Of a DNA stretch of 46,168 nucleotides, positions 31,514 through 42,435 are shown in pieces. Where the stretch lies: NCBI GenBank assembly GCA_004431415.1, contig QPMI01000234.1, positions 1 to 46,168 on the forward strand, in the 5' to 3' direction. Source of the stretch: Cyanophora paradoxa. Taxonomy: Eukaryota; Glaucocystophyceae; Cyanophorales; Cyanophoraceae. Position 1 is the stretch's first letter. Each line of letters begins with the position of its first letter. The notes under the pieces were generated by a model. It ran no database searches, was not told the origin of the DNA, and was given only the letters and a program-made list of their open reading frames with translations. Position numbers and translations under genes: made by a program.

Positions 31514-34500
31514 CTAGTGGGCAGGAGGCGCGGCCGAGGACCCGAAGTCAAAAGGCCTCGCCCGCGTCTGCGCGCAGCGGCGAAAAGCGGCGTGAGCGAG
31601 GGCGGTGGGGGGAGCGCCGCCGCCGACGGGGGCGCGCGCACGGGCGGGGGCATCGGAGGCGACGCTCGCTGGGGTGGCGCTCCCCGAGGAGGCCCCGCCG
31701 CCCTCGCGCTCCCCTTCCAGATCGCCCTCGCCCAGGAGGCGGCGGCGGCGGCGGAGGGTGCGGAAGAGGCCGAACTCGACCGCCTCGCAGAAGGCCGCCG
31801 GGCTCTCCACCGCCAGCAGCGCGTTCGGCGGCCCCGCCCCGGCCCGCGCCCGCAGCTCGTACCGCCGCCCCACCTGGGCCTCCTCTTTCTCCTCCTCCTC
31901 CTCCTGGGCCGCATCGCCGGCGGCGGCGGAGGCGGGGGACTCGGGGATGGAGGGAAGGGCGCGGGCGAAGGGGAAGGGGAAGGAGAAGCCGCGGGACGGG
32001 GCGCGCGAGGAGGCGCGCGAGGAGGCGCGGGAAGAGGCGGCGGAGGGGGTCCCGCAGGAGGAGCTGCAGGCCGAGGTCGAGGGCGCGTAGTCCGAGTCCA
32101 GCTCCTCTGCGCCCCGCCCCCGCCCCCGCCCCGTCAGCGCGGAGAGGCTACGGGCGGCCCGGCGGGGCGCGCGCCATCGTAGCCGCCGTCGTCGTCGAAG
32201 CCGCCGCCCGGCAGCTGGAGCTGGAGGACGAGGCGGCCGGCGGGGGCGTCCGCGGCCCCCTCCGACGCCGCCGCCCGCGCCAGCGAGTCCACCTGGGAGA
32301 GCTCGAGGCTCAGGGCGGGGCGGGCCAAGCGGGGCAGGGCGGGGCGGGGCCGGGGGCGCGCCTTGCGGGCGAGGTCGTCGAGGGAGGCGAGGACGGCGGC
32401 GAGGGGCGGCCGGTACCGCAGCGCCGCCCCCGCCAGCACAGCAGCCGCGCAGCCCGCGAAGCCCTGCGCACAGGGCGGGCTCTCAGGAAGAGAACAGGGG
32501 CAGTGGGCCGGGGCAGGCCCGCGCGCGCCTTGCGAATCGCCCACACGTCATCCTGTAGGGACGGGGCGGTGGCTACGTCAGGGTCGAGAGGGGCGCAGAA
32601 GGGAGGGCGGCACGGGGGGCCGCACGACGAGCTCGCCGACGGGGCGGCCGGCGGCGCGGGCGCGGCGCGCCCACGTCCGCTCCACCGCCAGGCACCCCGC
32701 CAGCACTGCCAGCGCATCAGAGGCGCCCGGAGGGCCGAGAAGGGGCGGGGCGGGGCGGGGCGGGGCGAGGGGTACGCCGCGCACGGGCGTAGAGGGCGAG
32801 GCGGACGCGGTGCGTGCGCTCGAGGGCAGTGAGGAGGAAGGCGGCGGCGCCGGCGGCGGGGTACAGGAGCGCCGCCTCGAGGCCCTGGACCCCCCCGAGG
32901 ATGGCCTCGAGGTGCCCGGCCGCCCACTCGTGCCCGCCCGCAGCTGCGCCGCCACCTGCACCGCCGCCACAGCGCACGTAAGGACGGGGCGGGGCGGGCG
33001 GGGTGGGCGGACGGCCTCGAGGCGGCGGTGGGAGTCGACGACGTCGGCGCGGACGGCGCGCGCTGCCTCGCGCGCCTCCGCCAGGCCCTCCCGCGCCTCC
33101 GCCAGCGCCCGCTCCTGCCCGCCCGCAGCGCCCCCAGCGACTCCTGCCGCCGCCCGCCGGGCCCGCACCGATCGGGGCGGGGCGGGGCGGGCGGGCCGGG
33201 CGGGGCGGGGCCGGACCTCGGCGCGGGCGCCCAGGTCGAGGAGGCGGGCGGTGCCGTCGGCGGCGCGCCCGACGTCGGCCCCGAGCGCCGCCGCCCGCTC
33301 CGCCAGCTCCCGCGCCGCCTCGCGCGCCTCGGCCCGCGCCGCCTCCTGCGCGCCGCGAGGGCGCGCTGCCCTCCAGCGCCTCGGCCTGCCGCTCGGCCGC
33401 CTCGGCGGCGCCCTCGGCGAGGCGGCGCTGCTCCCCGGCGAGGGCGTCCAGCGCGCGCCGCGCCGCCTCCTGCGCCGCCAGGGTCGCCTCCTGCAGCGCC
33501 GCCGACCGCTCTTGCGAGGCACGGATCGCCTCCGCGTGCCCCAGCGCCGCCGACACCGACGCCTGCGCTCGCCCGCTTGGCCATGGGGACGGCGTGGCGA
33601 GGGCGGGGCGGGGCGGACGTTCATGAGGTCGGCGCGGCGCTGGAGCTCGCCCGCCAGGCGGGCCTGCGCCTCAGCCAGCTCCTCCTGCGCCCGCCCCGTC
33701 AGCGGCGGGCAGGCGGGCGCGGCGCCGCCGGCCCCGCTCGCGGCGCGCGCGCGCCTGGCTGCCGGCGATGGCGTCGGCGGAGCGCGAGATTCGATCGAGG
33801 CGCTCGTCCGAGGCGCGCAGGCCCGCCCTGCGCGCGCGCCCCGTGGCCCCCGTTCAGCTGGCTCGCGGCGGCGGAGCGGGGCGGAGAGGCGGGGGCGGGG
33901 GCGGGGCGGGGCGCGCTTGAGATCGCCGACGCCGGCGGCGACGGCGGAGAGGTGCTCGCCGGCGCGCGCCACAGAGCGCTCCACCGCCGACACCGCACCG
34001 AAGAGCTCCCCCACCGACTCCCGCACCCGCTCGTCGAACTGCGGCGCGCGCGCGCGCCGAGCTCGTCGGGCGGGCCGCGCGCGACGGGCGCCCGGCCGGG
34101 CGCGCGGGCCGGCGATCGAATCTCACCTCGCTTGAGCGCACGAGGTAGCAGACCGCGTCCACGTGCAGTTTCTGCTCGGGAGTTGTTGAGCGGCGACTTC
34201 GAGCTCCAGGCCCGGCGCGGCGCGGCGGGGCGCACGAAGGAGCTGTAGACGGAGAAGGCGCTGAAGGAGGCGCCCTCGGGCTCCGCGAGCGGCTTCGTGC
34301 ACGCCTCGACGCTCATCTCCGGTGTGCACGGGAACGCGCGGAGGCCCGAGGCCGCGAAGTGGCACGAGGCGAGCAGCGCCGCCACCCGCGCCCGCTTCTC
34401 CGCCGTCTCCGTCTCCCGGCACGACGCCGCCAGGTCAAGCAGGGCCTCGTCGAAACACGGCGAGCGCCCCATGATCTCTTTGAGCTTGTCCCACGCATCT

Positions 34501-34723
34501 GCGGGGCGCGTCGGCTGCGAAGTGAGCGTACGCGGCTGGATCCAGGCGAACCTTTCCCTGCGGCGGCTAGTGCGCTGCGACCCTTCTCCTCCAGAGCCTG
34601 TGCCGCCGTGCCGAACTCCTCTCCGCGGCCGGCGGCGAGCGCGGTGCCAGCGAGACAAGCCGCGAGGATCGCGAAGACCGCGCTGGCAGCGAGACCGCGC
34701 CTCGCGCGCCGCTCGGCTAGCAT
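31514..34723 (-). CDS. GEX1: GEX1/KAR5/Brambleberry-type nuclear fusion protein
   Basis: ATG at 34723, stop TAG 31514-31516. The N-terminus is a signal peptide (MLAERRARRGLAASAVFAIL then AACLAGTALA). The next exon has the cysteine-rich region of the family: PCFDEALLDLAASC, KRARVAALLASCHFAASGLR, FPCTPEMSVEAC, then VDAVCYLVRSSE. Coiled-coil exons follow (VRESVGELFGAVSAVERSVA; LRASDERLDRISRSADAIAG; EELAEAQARLAGELQRR; about 33555-33360; EREAREAAR-like segments to about 33020). Then come the membrane segments: GLEAALLYPAAGAAAFLLTA with LERTHRVRLALYA, and DALAVLAGCLAVE. The acidic tail contains YELRAR, the C-terminal motif of GEX1 proteins. GEX1/KAR5 act in the nuclear envelope during nuclear fusion in gametes or zygotes. 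Several coiled-coil exons seem to join by GC donors and introns of about 25-60 bases. Confidence 0.75.
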
Positions 34724-36011
34724 CCTATGGCATCCACGCCTCGCGCGCCGCTCGCCCCCAGTTGCTGCTGCCGTTTGGCGGACAGCCCCTTGATGGCGCG
34801 GCAACCTGGAAACTCGACCGGCACGCCCGGAAACGGGGCCGAGACTCCCGGAAGAGCTCCCGGCAGCTCTGTAGAACTATGAGAACGACACGCCGTTGCT
34901 CCGGCGGAGCTCAGGAGCTGTGGCCCTCAGGGTTGGGGTACTGGCTTCTGTTTGCCTTGGCCAGGGTACAGAGTTTCCCCGACGTTCCTTGTGAAGAAAA
35001 AACCTCATGCGCAAATCAAAAAAGAGCATGCGTGCCAAACGTTAACTCAGCCAAAGCTGCTGGCGCTCGCGATCGCCGCCGGCGGCGGCGCGCGCCTGCA
35101 GCTGCCGGCGGCGGCGGCGGCGCCCGCCGCCTGCCGGACGAGCTCGTGTAACTGGTGTCGCGAGTCGAGCGAGCTCGAGCTCGCCTGCAGGCTGCAGCTG
35201 GCAGGTCCGGTGGACGTCTGGTCGAGCACCGCGGCTGAGCACTGCGGCACCGCGGCACCGTGGCATAGTTATCATCGTCGGCGCGCGCCGGCGATGAATT
35301 AAAGAACTCGAGGCCTAGGAGCTCGAGGTAATTTTAACAACCGTGTGCGCAACGTTAACGAAGACCTCGATCGTAACGTTTAAGTATGTGATGCATCAAA
35401 GTTAATACGACACAAAAAAATTTGCTCGGATGCATTATCAATTGCAATATTTAATTCAGAAGGTGATCGTATTTGCACCATGCATATGGTCCATGCGCGA
35501 TTGCGGGAAGGAAATCAGTAGTTCGGCCGATATCGATTGCAAGATCATAAAAACACAAACGTTAACTGCACCGGTACCAGATCTAGACATGGTCAGGCAA
35601 TACCAATACAATGTTTTCCTACTCAATATCAAAGCACTACTCAGTGACTACAAACATACATCATGGCATGTCGCCCTTGGGGCACACTATCAGGCGGCAG
35701 TATGTATGTAAAGCTCCATGTCCATACTTTAAGTTTTAGTATAACATTATAATTACTGTATTTAAACTCCGTGCTACGGTTGTCCACCTTAGCTTCGGCT
35801 ACACAATCAGGCCTAGGCAACATATAGACAGGGCGGAGTCCCACTACGGTCTCTAGAAAACCAACTATTTTGTAAGTTTAAATAAGGGAAAAGATAGATC
35901 GGATCCGGATTGTTAGATTGAATTTCGATCGGCTTCGATTGAAGGACTGCCCAGCTGCAGGCTGCAGCCCGATCGCGGCCGATCGAGACTGACGATGGAC
36001 GTCGACGTCGA
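34724..36011. other. Intergenic with an AT-rich island
   Basis: Upstream of GEX1 and downstream of the helical-repeat gene (both minus). From about 35320 to 35900 the base composition switches to AT-rich, unlike any exon here. This island includes a 93-codon ATG ORF (35430-35711, plus) with no recognised domain. The rest carries palindromes such as gagctcgagctcgcctgcag near 35172. Confidence 0.55.
35430..35711 (+). CDS. Small hypothetical ORF in the AT-rich island
   Basis: ATG-initiated 93-codon frame starting MHYQLQYLIQKVIVFAPCIW and ending HYQAAVCM. It lies in sequence of clearly lower GC content than the neighbouring genes. No domain or homologous family is recognised. It could be a fragment of an inserted element or chance. 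Confidence 0.2.
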   Translation: MHYQLQYLIQKVIVFAPCIWSMRDCGKEISSSADIDCKIIKTQTLTAPVPDLDMVRQYQYNVFLLNIKALLSDYKHTSWHVALGAHYQAAVCM

Positions 36012-39000
36012 TCAGATGGGCGCGGGCGGGCTCGCGCTGGGCGAAGGCCGCGAGGCGATCTCGTCCGCCCGCTGCAGCTGCTCGCAGCGGGCGAGGGCGG
36101 CGCGGAGGCGGCGGAGGCGGGGGTGATCGGGGGGGAAGGCGAGGGGGAAGCGGGCGGCGGCGCGGAGGGCGAGGGAGAAGGCGCGGGCGGCGGGGCGCCA
36201 GAGGCCGAGCCGCGCCTGCAGCTCCGCCACGGCGCAGAGACAGTACATTGTGCCCGGGCTGAGACTGTGCGGGTCGCACACTGCCGACACGAACCTGCGC
36301 GCCGGGCGGGATCGCAGCTCGAGTTCAGCGGGCGCCAGAGCAGGCCGCGGCGGGCACCCGGAGGGAGGGGCGCGGGGCGCGCACAGGAAGAACTTGTACA
36401 GCTCGAGGTGCACCTTCAGCGGGGCGCCCGTGGCCTGGGCCGTGCGGAGCGTCCCCACGCTCGTGTCCAGCGCCGGGCTGCCGTGGACCCGGCGCGGCCC
36501 GCGTCGACCGCAGAGAAGCCGCAGCAGAATTCGAAGCGCGGGCGCACTGGGCGGGGTCGGAGTGGGCGAGGGCGAGGATGTAGCAGGTGCGCGCGTGCTC
36601 GTAGAGGGCCCGGAAGTCCCCCGCCCGCAGCGCCAGCACCGCCCCCAGGCCCGCCGCCCTGTACCCCATCGCCTCCCGCTCCCTGCCCCCGCCCCCGCCC
36701 CCGCCGTCACCCCGCGGCCTGCAGCGGCGCCCGAGAGGGGACGGGGGCGCGCCGCTCGGCGGGGGAGAGGGCGCGGTGGATCTCGAGCATGCGGGCGATG
36801 AAGCGCTGGCCCTCGGCCCAGCGGCCCGCCCCCACCGCCAGGAGCGCTTTGATTTGAGCAGTCAGCGCCCCGGGCCCGGGGGAGAGGAGGCCGGGCCGGG
36901 GCGAGGGTGCCGGGGAGGCGTACCGAGGGAGGCGCAGGCGCGGGCCTCGAAGTGGAGGTCCTGTACCCCCTCCTGGAACCAGTACAGCCGCTCCGCGAGG
37001 CGGTAGGCCGTCGGGCTGTACCCTGGTCGTGCACGTGGGAAGGTTTGAGTGAGACGATAAGGCACAAGGGGGAAGGGGCAGTGCAGTACTAGTGCGCGGG
37101 GTGAGCTATACGCATATCTAGGGCCTATCTAGGGGCGCGCCGTGGGCCTCGGCGAGGTAGAGGACGATGCGGGCCTCGAGGCGGGAGGGGCAGCTCCAGC
37201 CGACGGGGCCGGCCCGCAGCAGCAGCGACCACGCCTCGAAGAGGTGCCCGATCCCCTCCTCCATCACCCCGTCCTGCACGCCGCCCCCGGGGAAGAGAGT
37301 CGGGCAGGGGGCCGGGGGAGCTCAGAGGGCCGACAAAGCCGTCGGGCGAGCGCGCGGGGCCGCGGTCTCGCACCATGACGAGCTGCCCGCCGAGGGCGAC
37401 GAGGGCCTCCGCCCACAGGAGCGTCGCGCGGGGCTCCTCCCCGGCCCCCGGCGCCCGCCCCCGCTCCGCCAGCTCCCGCGCCGCGGCCAGCGCGGGGCGC
37501 ACCACGTCGAGCGCCGCCCCCAGCGCGATCACGTGCAGGTCCGGCGCCGCGTGGTACCTGGGCGGGGGCGGGCGTCGCGGGCCGCGGCGGTCAGACAGGC
37601 GGCAGCTCCAGGAAATGAATCGAAGGGAAAGCGAAACCGGCAGGAGAGAAGAAAGAGAGAAAAAGAAAGGAGAAAGAAATCGAAAGTGATTTTCGCGATC
37701 GGCGTGTGAGAGAGGGCTTACATATTCGGCCTGATATCCATGTACGTAGGCCGCGGCCGGCGCATGCGCAGGGGCACCGTGAGGGGCGTCGGCGCAGGAG
37801 AAGGGAAGACACGGAGGGGGCACCGCAGCGCCTCAACGGCGTCCAGCGCGCCGCGGATCGCGTCGTCGGAGTCGGGCCTGCGTGCGGTGCACGTGCACGT
37901 GGGCGGGATGCGCATGCGGGGGGCCGGGGTACGGGTCGGGGGCGGAGCTGCAGGCGCACAGGTCCCGGAGGCGGCGGAGGGCTGCCGCCCGCAGGTGCTC
38001 CGCCACCCGCCGCACCTGCGCGCGCCGCCCTCCGAGGTCTCCAACTTGGGAGGGCGGCGGCGGGCGGGGGCCGCGGCGCGCCTGGGCGAAGGTGCCGGAG
38101 GCCTCGCGGATGACGACGAGGGCGCGGCGGAGGGCGAGGCGCCCCTCGAAGGAGCGGACCCAGGGCGAGAGCAGGAGGGCGTCCGAGGCGAGCCGCCCCG
38201 CCGCCTCCAGGGCCCCCGCGGCGCGCTGCGCGGGGCCCGGCGCCGCCCGCGCCGCCTCCAGGCACTCCTCGACCGCCCGCAGGAACGCCCGCGCCTCGCA
38301 GTCGGCGGCCCCCGGCGGGGGCTCCGCCCAGGGCGGCAGGGCGTCCGGGTGCATGTGGATCGGCGGCTCGTCGAGCACGTCGATTGCGAAGAGGGGCCCC
38401 GCGAGGGGCTGCGGCGAGGCCTCCACCCCCGCCGGCTGCCGCAGGGCGCGCAGCACGGCGGCGAGGGCGGCGAGGGCGGCCAGCGCGGGCTGCGGGCTGC
38501 CGTCGGGGAGCGGGCGGGCCTCGAGGGCGGCCGCGGTGCGCTCCACGAGGGCCAGGATGGCGTCCCGCTGGTCGACGACCGCGTACGCCAGCGCTGCGCC
38601 GAGCGAAGTCGCCGTCAGCGCTGCGGGTGGTGGGCAGCCCCGGGGCCGGCCCCTCTGCGCACTTCGCGGCGGACCGTACGCGACGGCTGCGCGCGCACGG
38701 GGCAGTGAGGCCCAGGGCACCCCCAATTGCAAGCTGCGCGGAGCCGGCCTCGCACGTGCACCGGGCGGGGAAGCTCCGGCGGCGGAGGGCGCGGGGGAGG
38801 GGGATCCCCCGGAGGCCTCCTGGGCGATGCGCAGGCCGGCCAAGGCATCCTCCAGGGCCGCCTGAGCGGCGGCTGGGGCGGGCGCCTCGGCCCCGCCCCG
38901 GCCCCGGCCCCCGAACACCGGCTCCACCGCCAGGCCCGAGGCCGCGATGGCGGCCGCCACGATCCCCTCCGTCTCAAACGGGCCGGCGCCGGCCCCGCTC

Positions 39001-40096
39001 TGCGGCCGCGGATTCGAAGGCAAAGGCGGCAGCGCCGCGGCCGGCGGCGCCGGCATGCTCCGGACGACTTCGGCGACCTGCGGGGCCCCGCGGCCGCGGT
39101 CAGGAGGATCTCGAAGAGGACGGGCCCAGCGAGAAGCTCGATTGCAGGGACGGAAACAGAGGGCGCGCGTGCTCGAAGGCCCCGTCACGAAGCTCGCGGG
39201 CAGACGGGGCGCGCTTGCCCGATCCCGCCCCCGGCCCTGCCGCCGGCGCCTCGAGCTCCAGGCTCAGCCGCAGCACCGGCGGCCCCGGCAGCGGCTCGCC
39301 GCTGTCGGCCTGCCGCCCGGTGAGAAGGTCGACGTCGTTGTCACGATCAGACGGCTGCCAGCTGCAGAGTAGCATCGATATCGCGCACCCATCGGCCTCG
39401 AAGCGCGAGGTCGCGGCTCGGATCCCGCCACGGCCGTGACGTCGACGGGAGCAGCGAAAACCTGTGCGTTTGCGTGTGGGGCGGCAATCGCAGCCCGGCA
39501 GCGCAGCCCGGCCGGGCAGCGCGAGCACTTGAAAGTCTCGACGGCGCGGCCGTATTTGTCGATATTGATACGCATCGCGGCGCTCGGCTCCGTCTGCGTC
39601 GCCCGCGAAAAGTGCCAGCGCAAAAAACGCAAACGCGCGAAATTTTCAAAAAATCATATGTATTTATATAATTAATTTGAAAGAGGGCGGCTCGGACCCG
39701 GGGCGCGTTGGCGGCGGCGAGGCCCATCGAGACCCCGAGGGTCTCCACGTCGACGCCCTCGAAGGCGCCGCCGCCAGCGCCGCCCGCCCTCCAGAGGCCG
39801 AGCTCCAGGAGCGCCACGCGGGGCCGCCGGGCGGCTGACGTCTGCGCCTCGAGCTCGGGGCCGATGGGGGCGCCCGAAGCCGGCGACTCGGCACGCGCCT
39901 GCAGCTGACCGGCCTCCTCCGCAGCTGGCACGCGCAGCGCGTACGCGCACTCGGGCCTGACGAGCAGAGCGGCTTCGCCCCCGCCGGTCCAGGTCGACGT
40001 CGGGCTTGAGGGGCCCGCTTGCAATTGCAAATCGAAGACCAGCACGCCCGATAAGCCGCCGGGGCCGGCCGCAACGGTAATCCCCCACGATCGCAT
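36012..40096 (-). CDS. Large helical-repeat (TPR-like) protein, unidentified
   Basis: Minus-strand multi-exon gene. First in-frame ATG is 40096 (MRSWGITVAAGPGGLSG), stop TGA 36012-36014. The N-terminal ~150 residues look beta-rich. Then come LFPSLQSSFSLGP, ETEGIVAAAIAASGLAVEP, a long exon around 38600-37960 (ALAYAVVDQRDAILALVERT, PPIHMHPDALPPW, PWVRSFEGRLALRRALVVIR), RGALDAVEALRCPLRVF, DLHVIALGAALDVVRPALAA, GIGHLFEAWSLLLRAGPVG with LEARIVLYLAEAHG, YRLAERLYWFQEGVQDLHFE, LLAVGAGRWAEGQRFIARML and finally YCLCAVAELQARLGLWRPAA with an HPRLRRLRAAL end. Alternating amphipathic helices with small residues suggest TPR or alpha-solenoid repeats. It could be a ciliary, cohesin-loading or trafficking scaffold; I cannot decide. 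One gene versus two is also open. Confidence 0.55.
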
Positions 40097-41890
40097 CCGG
40101 GCCAGAGTTGGCGTGAACGTTCCGGGGCTGCCAGCTGCAGGGGGATCCAGGACGAGCCCCGGCACGGCCGCGTGCACGTGGGCGGATGGCCTCTAGTTCA
40201 ACGGTTGATCCGCGGCCAGCGATCGCGAGGACCTAAGGTTTGCGGGCGCCCGCAGCTGCGCGGGGAGATCGCCCAAAATCTTTTAGTATACGTACTATAA
40301 ATATGCAGCCCACTAAATATTTCTAGCTCTCCAGTATGCATGTATCGCAATGCATATATATAATTTAGGGCGCGATCGCGATACACATTCGCGTGAAAGA
40401 GCTCGGGAACGAGCGTGATCATGAGGCCGTACCGTAGTTAACTCGATCATCGCCGTTGGATCGCGAGGCTCGCGTGAATTCGCATCCGCGGGATCGACAT
40501 GTATACGTACGTATACGTATACGACTCACAATCGCAAATTGCGACCGTCGGATCTGCGCATGCGCATATATATGCATGCTTTCCGTGTCAAACGCGCCGT
40601 TATGAGTACATATATTTATGAGACGCACGAGTATGTACCGGGCATATGCATGCGGGGCGTCGATGGTCATGAAGGCCGTGGCCCGCCGGGCCGTACGCGT
40701 GAATCGGACAGGGTTTAACGTTAACGTTGACCAAGCCGAAATTGCAGCCTCATTTAGAAGAACCTAGGCCTTGTCGGAATCGTTGCCAGCTGCAGCTGCA
40801 GCAATCATAAGTGCAGACTGATTTCAACAAATGCTTCGCGAGTCGAGGCTCATCGATATATATCGTTTCAAGTTTTCGTACACGTAATTGTAATCTTGAG
40901 CATGATTTGCCGCGGCGCTAGCGCTGGCCGTATATATGCATGATGGGCTCGCCGCATGCGCAGACTGCAGCGCAGTGCAGCGGCGCATCTGGAGCTCAGC
41001 GGCTGCGCGTGCTCTGCGGCGCACTGCGACGATCTGCGGCGCGGCAGAACTGCAGCCGCTGATCATGAGCAGCAGATGTAGATCTACGTATACCGAGTAG
41101 GTCTAGATCTCGCGCGCGGCGCCGGCCGCGCACCGCGCAGCCTGGCTATGGCGCTGCATTGGCGCAGCCTGGCGCCGGGCGGCCCGGGCCCCGCCGGCTA
41201 TATATACTATGATTTAGCTAACGCCCGGCTTGGATTGGATCCGGACTCTGATTCCGGAGTCCGGAGTCCGGATCCGGACTCCAGGAGGGATCATCGGATA
41301 TCGATTCGCGCACTGCAGCAATTCGGAGGCTGGGGGCCTGGAGGCTGGGGCCAGGCTGGGGGCCGCAGGCCCGCCGGCGCCGCCGCGCAGCCGGGCCGGC
41401 GCCGCGTCGGCTCGCCGGCGCCGGGCGCGGCCGCCGGGCCGGGCCGGGAGTTCGGGGGACCCGGTCACCGGGTCTCCCAGGAGTTAACGCCAATTGGGGG
41501 GTACTGGTACCGGTACCTGGCACCGGAATCGCGAGTCCGCGTTCGCGATCGCGAGATTAAAATTCGCGATATCGACTCGAGCTCCGCGGCCGATCGCAAT
41601 TGCAATTCGTGGCGCCGCAGTGCACGTGGCGCGAGCCCGGCGGGCGGCGAGCCGGGCCGGCGCTGGCGCCGGTCCGAGTCCCGGGAGTCCCAGGGCCGGG
41701 GCCGGGGGCGGGGGCCCCGTTCCCCGCGATCGCCGGCGAGGCCGCCCTCTACGTCGCCGAAACAGAGCTGCTCCTCGAGGTGCACGCGGGGCGGGCTGCC
41801 ACGTATGAATTCGCACACACCGAGACAAATGGCTAGAGATATAACTGCGGTGTCCATCTGTGTCAAGTCGAGAGATGAACCTACGGGACT
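40097..41890. other. Intergenic, dense in palindromic words
   Basis: No supported gene. Contains the partial inverted copy of the TIR element (40293-40336), alternating tatacgtacgtatacgtata words near 40498-40522, aacgttaacgtt near 40717, a block of nested tccggactccggagtccgg-type words at 41238-41285, and ggtaccggtacc near 41506. A plus frame near 41740-41836 (VAETELLLEVHAGRAATYEF) looks protein-like, but I found no partner exons. Confidence 0.55.
40293..40336 (-). repeat. Solo inverted copy of the TIR-element end
   Basis: These 44 bases are the reverse complement of 28222-28265 with about two mismatches (word gcagcccactaaatatttct). Beyond them the match continues for a few bases after a 4-base insertion. 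No second end of the element was found nearby. Confidence 0.7.
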
Positions 41891-41963
41891 ACGCGGGTGG
41901 GGCGGGGCGGGGCGGGGCGGGGCGGCCGGCGGGGCGGGGCGGGGCGGGGCGGGGCGGGGCGGG

Positions 41964-42435
41964 GCCGGGCCCTCGCCGCGGATCAATAGATCTGAGCAAT
42001 CTGAGCCTTTGCCCACCCGCTGCAACATAGAGCTGCGAGCCTCCTGTAACTGCGAGAAGCTTCAGGATCAGAGCCCGGGGCGGGGCGGGGCGGGGCGGGG
42101 CGGGGCGGGGCGGGGCGGGGTGGGCGGGGCGGGGCGGGGCGGGGCGGGGCGGGGCGGGGCGGGGCGGGGCGGGGCGGGCGGGGCGGGGCGGGGCGGGGCG
42201 GGGCGGGGCGGGCGGGGCGGGGCGGGGCGGGGCGGGGCGGGGCGGGGCGGGGCGGGGCGGGGCGGGGCGGGGTGGGCGGGGCGGGGCGGGGCGGGGCGGG
42301 GCGGGGCGGGGCGGGGCGGGGCGGGGCCGGGCCGGGCCCTCGCCGTGGATCAATAGATCTGAGCGATCTGAGCCTTTGCCCACCCGCTGCAATGTAGAGC
42401 TGCGAGCCTCCTGTAACTGCGAGAAGCTTCAGGAC
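41964..42435. repeat. ~105-bp direct repeat flanking a (GGGGC)n array
   Basis: The segment gccgggccctcgccgcggat to aagcttcagga occurs at 41964-42069 and again at 42331-42435, with about five substitutions. Between them lies the GGGGC array, and a shorter GGGGC array precedes the first copy (from about 41898). The arrangement is array, unit, array, unit. Confidence 0.9.
42077..42330. repeat. (GGGGC)n pentanucleotide array
   Basis: About 50 near-perfect GGGGC units interrupted by three or four GGGCGGGGC or GGTGGGC variants. All frames are open, giving false Gly-Arg-Ala or Pro-Arg ORFs on both strands. The G-rich strand could fold into G-quadruplexes. Confidence 0.95.

Noticed and set aside
31468-33626. 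Long plus-strand ORFs rich in Arg and Gly opposite the GEX1 gene
   Set aside because: The minus strand carries the family motifs and splice signals; the plus frames are shadows of GC-rich coding DNA.
28222-40336. A single 12-kb transposon bounded by the inverted 44-bp copies
   Set aside because: It would contain several host-type genes and no transposase; the short element at 28217-28846 has its own inverted ends.
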